Shown: positions 5,772 to 6,527 of the stretch, one piece after another
Layout of the letters: each line of letters opens with the position of its first letter
How positions within the stretch are numbered: position 1 is the stretch's first letter
Source: Natronomonas sp.
Lineage (GTDB): Archaea; Halobacteriota; Halobacteria; Halobacteriales; Haloarculaceae
Assembly (NCBI GenBank): GCA_007135435.1
Contig: SLIW01000098.1
Span: 1 to 6,527, forward strand
Direction of reading: 5' to 3'
Length of the DNA stretch: 6,527 bases
Notes under the pieces: generated by a model
The model's database searches: none
What the model was told of the DNA's origin: nothing
What the model saw: the letters and a program-made list of their open reading frames with translations, nothing else
Program-made: the position numbers and the translations under genes

Positions 5772-6290
5772 CTACAGCGCCACGGTCCCGCACTCCTGGC
5801 AGGCGATGGACATCTCCTCGAGGTCGGGCATCCGTTCGTCGGCCGGGTCGTCGGCGACGACGTCGTGGACCGTCTCCCGGTCGCACCCGGCACAGTCGAC
5901 CAGCACCTCCGTATCGGCCCACCCGTGGCGGGATTTCGGCACCCCGAGCGCGACCGCGACGACTCGCTCGTCGCTCCGGTTGCCGCCGGTCTGGTACGGG
6001 CCGTCCCGCTGGAAGTGGACGACCTCGCCCGGGCCGACCTCGTAGGTCTCGAGGTCGGCCCCGGGTCCCTCCTTGATCTCCCAGGTGGCCGTCCCCTCCA
6101 GGACGTAGAACAGCTCCTCCTGGTCGCGGTGGGTGTGGAGGCCGCCGGAGAAGGACTCGCCGGGGTTGAGTTCGAAGTAGACCATGGCGAAGCCCATCCC
6201 GTCGATCGCCCGCGAGAGGGGCTTCCGGTGGCTGTTGATGCCCATGAAGTGCGGGACGTTCTCGACGTCGTCGATCGACACCTGTTGCAT
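5772..6290 (-). CDS. Cupin-domain protein with C-terminal zinc ribbon
   Basis: A 172-residue single-domain cupin. Motif 1 is GGLHTHRDQEELFYVLEG (49-66), with metal-ligand candidates H52, H54 and E58 or E59 and the glycine at 66 in the expected position. Motif 2 is GPGEVVHFQRDGPYQTGGN (86-104). The usual second-motif His seems replaced by Y99 or Q100, although H92 lies close by in the strand, so metal coordination may differ from classical cupins. The tail has two CxxC pairs, DCAGCD (132-137) and ACQECG (163-168), forming a four-cysteine zinc ribbon that could contact protein or nucleic acid. The specific reaction cannot be assigned; members of this superfamily include dioxygenases, isomerases and ligand-binding proteins. 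ATG 6290 is chosen because MQQVSIDDVENV is a natural cupin N-terminus and a TATA element lies about 31 nt upstream. An in-frame ATG at 6368 would add 26 residues with atypical composition. The stop is 94 nt before the next gene, which has its own promoter, so it is probably monocistronic. Confidence 0.9.
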   Translation of the reverse strand: MQQVSIDDVENVPHFMGINSHRKPLSRAIDGMGFAMVYFELNPGESFSGGLHTHRDQEELFYVLEGTATWEIKEGPGADLETYEVGPGEVVHFQRDGPYQTGGNRSDERVVAVALGVPKSRHGWADTEVLVDCAGCDRETVHDVVADDPADERMPDLEEMSIACQECGTVAL

Positions 6291-6317
6291 GGAGCCGGTT
6301 ACAGGAACCGACTCGAC

Positions 6318-6324
6318 GTAAATC
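6318..6324 (-). promoter_or_regulatory. TATA-like box for the cupin gene
   Basis: On the minus strand this reads GATTTAC, about 31 nt upstream of ATG 6290, which predicts a very short leader of a few bases or none. It is the only AT-rich heptamer near the cupin start. The upstream dyad at 6358-6376 lies about 35 to 55 nt further upstream, where an activator or repressor could sit without covering the box. Confidence 0.55.
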
Positions 6325-6357
6325 GCTCGCCGACACGTGCCGGTGGGACGAACCCAG

Positions 6358-6376
6358 CGGTCCGTCATACGGACCG
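6358..6376. promoter_or_regulatory. Dyad CGGTCCGT-cat-ACGGACCG, candidate operator
   Basis: A perfect 8-bp inverted repeat with a 3-bp spacer, giving a compact two-fold site suited to a dimeric DNA-binding protein. Its right arm is part of the 16-bp motif at 6367-6382. It lies upstream of the cupin TATA box and downstream of nothing coding. Dimension and symmetry are seen; regulator binding is inferred. Confidence 0.5.
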
Positions 6377-6382
6377 TTGTAA
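6367..6382 (-). promoter_or_regulatory. Left copy of a 16-bp inverted repeat
   Basis: Read on the minus strand, towards the cupin gene, this is TTACAACGGTCCGTAT, the exact 16-mer found on the plus strand at 6462-6477 facing the other way. Its ATG-containing end creates the alternative upstream cupin start at 6368. It lies 77 to 92 nt upstream of the chosen cupin start. Confidence 0.6.
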
Positions 6383-6454
6383 TTCGGTACCGCCGTGTCG
6401 AAACGGATCGGTCGTCTCGGCCCGCGGATCGTCCACTCGTCACTGGCCCGGCCG

Positions 6455-6460
6455 TACATA
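6455..6460 (+). promoter_or_regulatory. TATA-like box for the right-hand gene
   Basis: TACATA, about 31 nt upstream of GTG 6489, is the best AT-rich candidate in this promoter. It predicts a transcript start near 6485, directly downstream of the repeat copy at 6462-6477. That start would leave the Shine-Dalgarno-like AGGAG at 6479-6483 outside the mRNA, so either the TATA or the Shine-Dalgarno reading is wrong, or transcription starts a little earlier. Confidence 0.4.
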
Positions 6461-6461
6461 G

Positions 6462-6477
6462 TTACAACGGTCCGTAT
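6462..6477 (+). promoter_or_regulatory. Right copy of the 16-bp inverted repeat, at the promoter of the right-hand gene
   Basis: TTACAACGGTCCGTAT on the plus strand, a perfect reverse complement of 6367-6382, with 79 nt between copies. It lies between the TATA-like element and the GTG start, a position where a bound protein would block transcription initiation, so repression is the natural reading. The inner nonamer ACGGTCCGT is itself an odd dyad (ACGG-T-CCGT). Confidence 0.6.
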
Positions 6478-6488
6478 CAGGAGTCGGC

Positions 6489-6527
6489 GTGAGCGAACAC
6501 GAACTCCCGGAGCAGCTTCGCGCCGAG
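6489..6527 (+). CDS. Start of an unidentified gene, cut by the right edge
   Basis: Only 13 codons are visible from GTG 6489, reading (M)SEHELPEQLRAE, which has the acidic composition and G/C-ending codons of a haloarchaeal N-terminus. AGGAG at 6479-6483 lies 5 nt upstream, matching the anti-Shine-Dalgarno of archaeal 16S rRNA, and a TATA-like element precedes it. There is too little sequence to name a family. It is divergent from the cupin gene and carries the 16-bp repeat at its promoter, so it could be a regulator or target of that motif, but this is a guess. Confidence 0.55.
   Translation, partial: MSEHELPEQLRAE

Noticed and set aside
5678..5893. Upstream extension of the Cys-rich protein to 194 residues
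   Set aside because: It would overlap the cupin gene by over 100 nt, reads as Ser/Arg/Pro-rich shadow sequence, and lies across the TATA box at 5708-5715.
4754..6076. Plus-strand frame of 440 codons
   Set aside because: It is antisense to the methyltransferase, the Cys-rich protein and the cupin, all supported by motifs and promoters, and its end is Arg/Pro-rich.
6367..6477. A MITE or insertion-sequence remnant bounded by the 16-bp inverted repeat
   Set aside because: There is no target-site duplication outside the repeats, no transposase remnant, and the copies sit at promoter positions. A regulatory reading fits better, though a genome-wide search could revive this.

Overview
This window looks like a piece of a haloarchaeal (class Halobacteria) chromosome. 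The evidence is very high GC with strong G/C at third codon positions, acidic proteins rich in Asp and Glu, TATA-like boxes placed about 27 to 31 nt upstream of start codons (typical of leaderless archaeal transcripts), and a cytoplasmic multi-PAS/GAF histidine kinase of the type common in that group. No rRNA, tRNA, insertion sequence or CRISPR array is visible.

Layout, left to right. (1) 1-712, minus: a NIF3-like dinuclear metal protein, cut by the window edge. (2) 713-1107: a 395-nt gap that is not empty. It holds a candidate 89-codon plus-strand ORF (785-1054), whose 3' part is a 24-bp tandem repeat reading as a cationic Cys/His octapeptide. (3) 1108-3921, minus: a 937-residue soluble sensor kinase, PAS x4-GAF-HisKA-HATPase, with a leaderless promoter and no response regulator nearby. 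(4) 4041-4229, plus: a 62-residue two-helix membrane protein, divergent from the kinase. (5) 4355-5299 and 5309-5677, both minus: a probable two-gene operon. A 122-residue five-cysteine protein comes first, then, after 9 nt, a class I SAM-dependent methyltransferase. (6) 5772-6290, minus: a cupin with a C-terminal four-cysteine zinc ribbon. (7) 6291-6488: a divergent regulatory region with a perfect 16-bp inverted repeat and three copies of the octamer CGGTCCGT. (8) 6489 to the edge, plus: the first 13 codons of an unidentified gene.

Most genes here look like independent transcription units. The clearest functional grouping is the Cys-rich protein plus methyltransferase, which suggests modification of a small molecule, with substrate unknown. 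The most interesting non-coding signal is the repeated motif between the cupin and the right-hand gene, best read as binding sites for a regulator of one or both. I see no complete novel multi-gene system. The tandem-repeat ORF and the duplicated operator are the best candidates for something undescribed.
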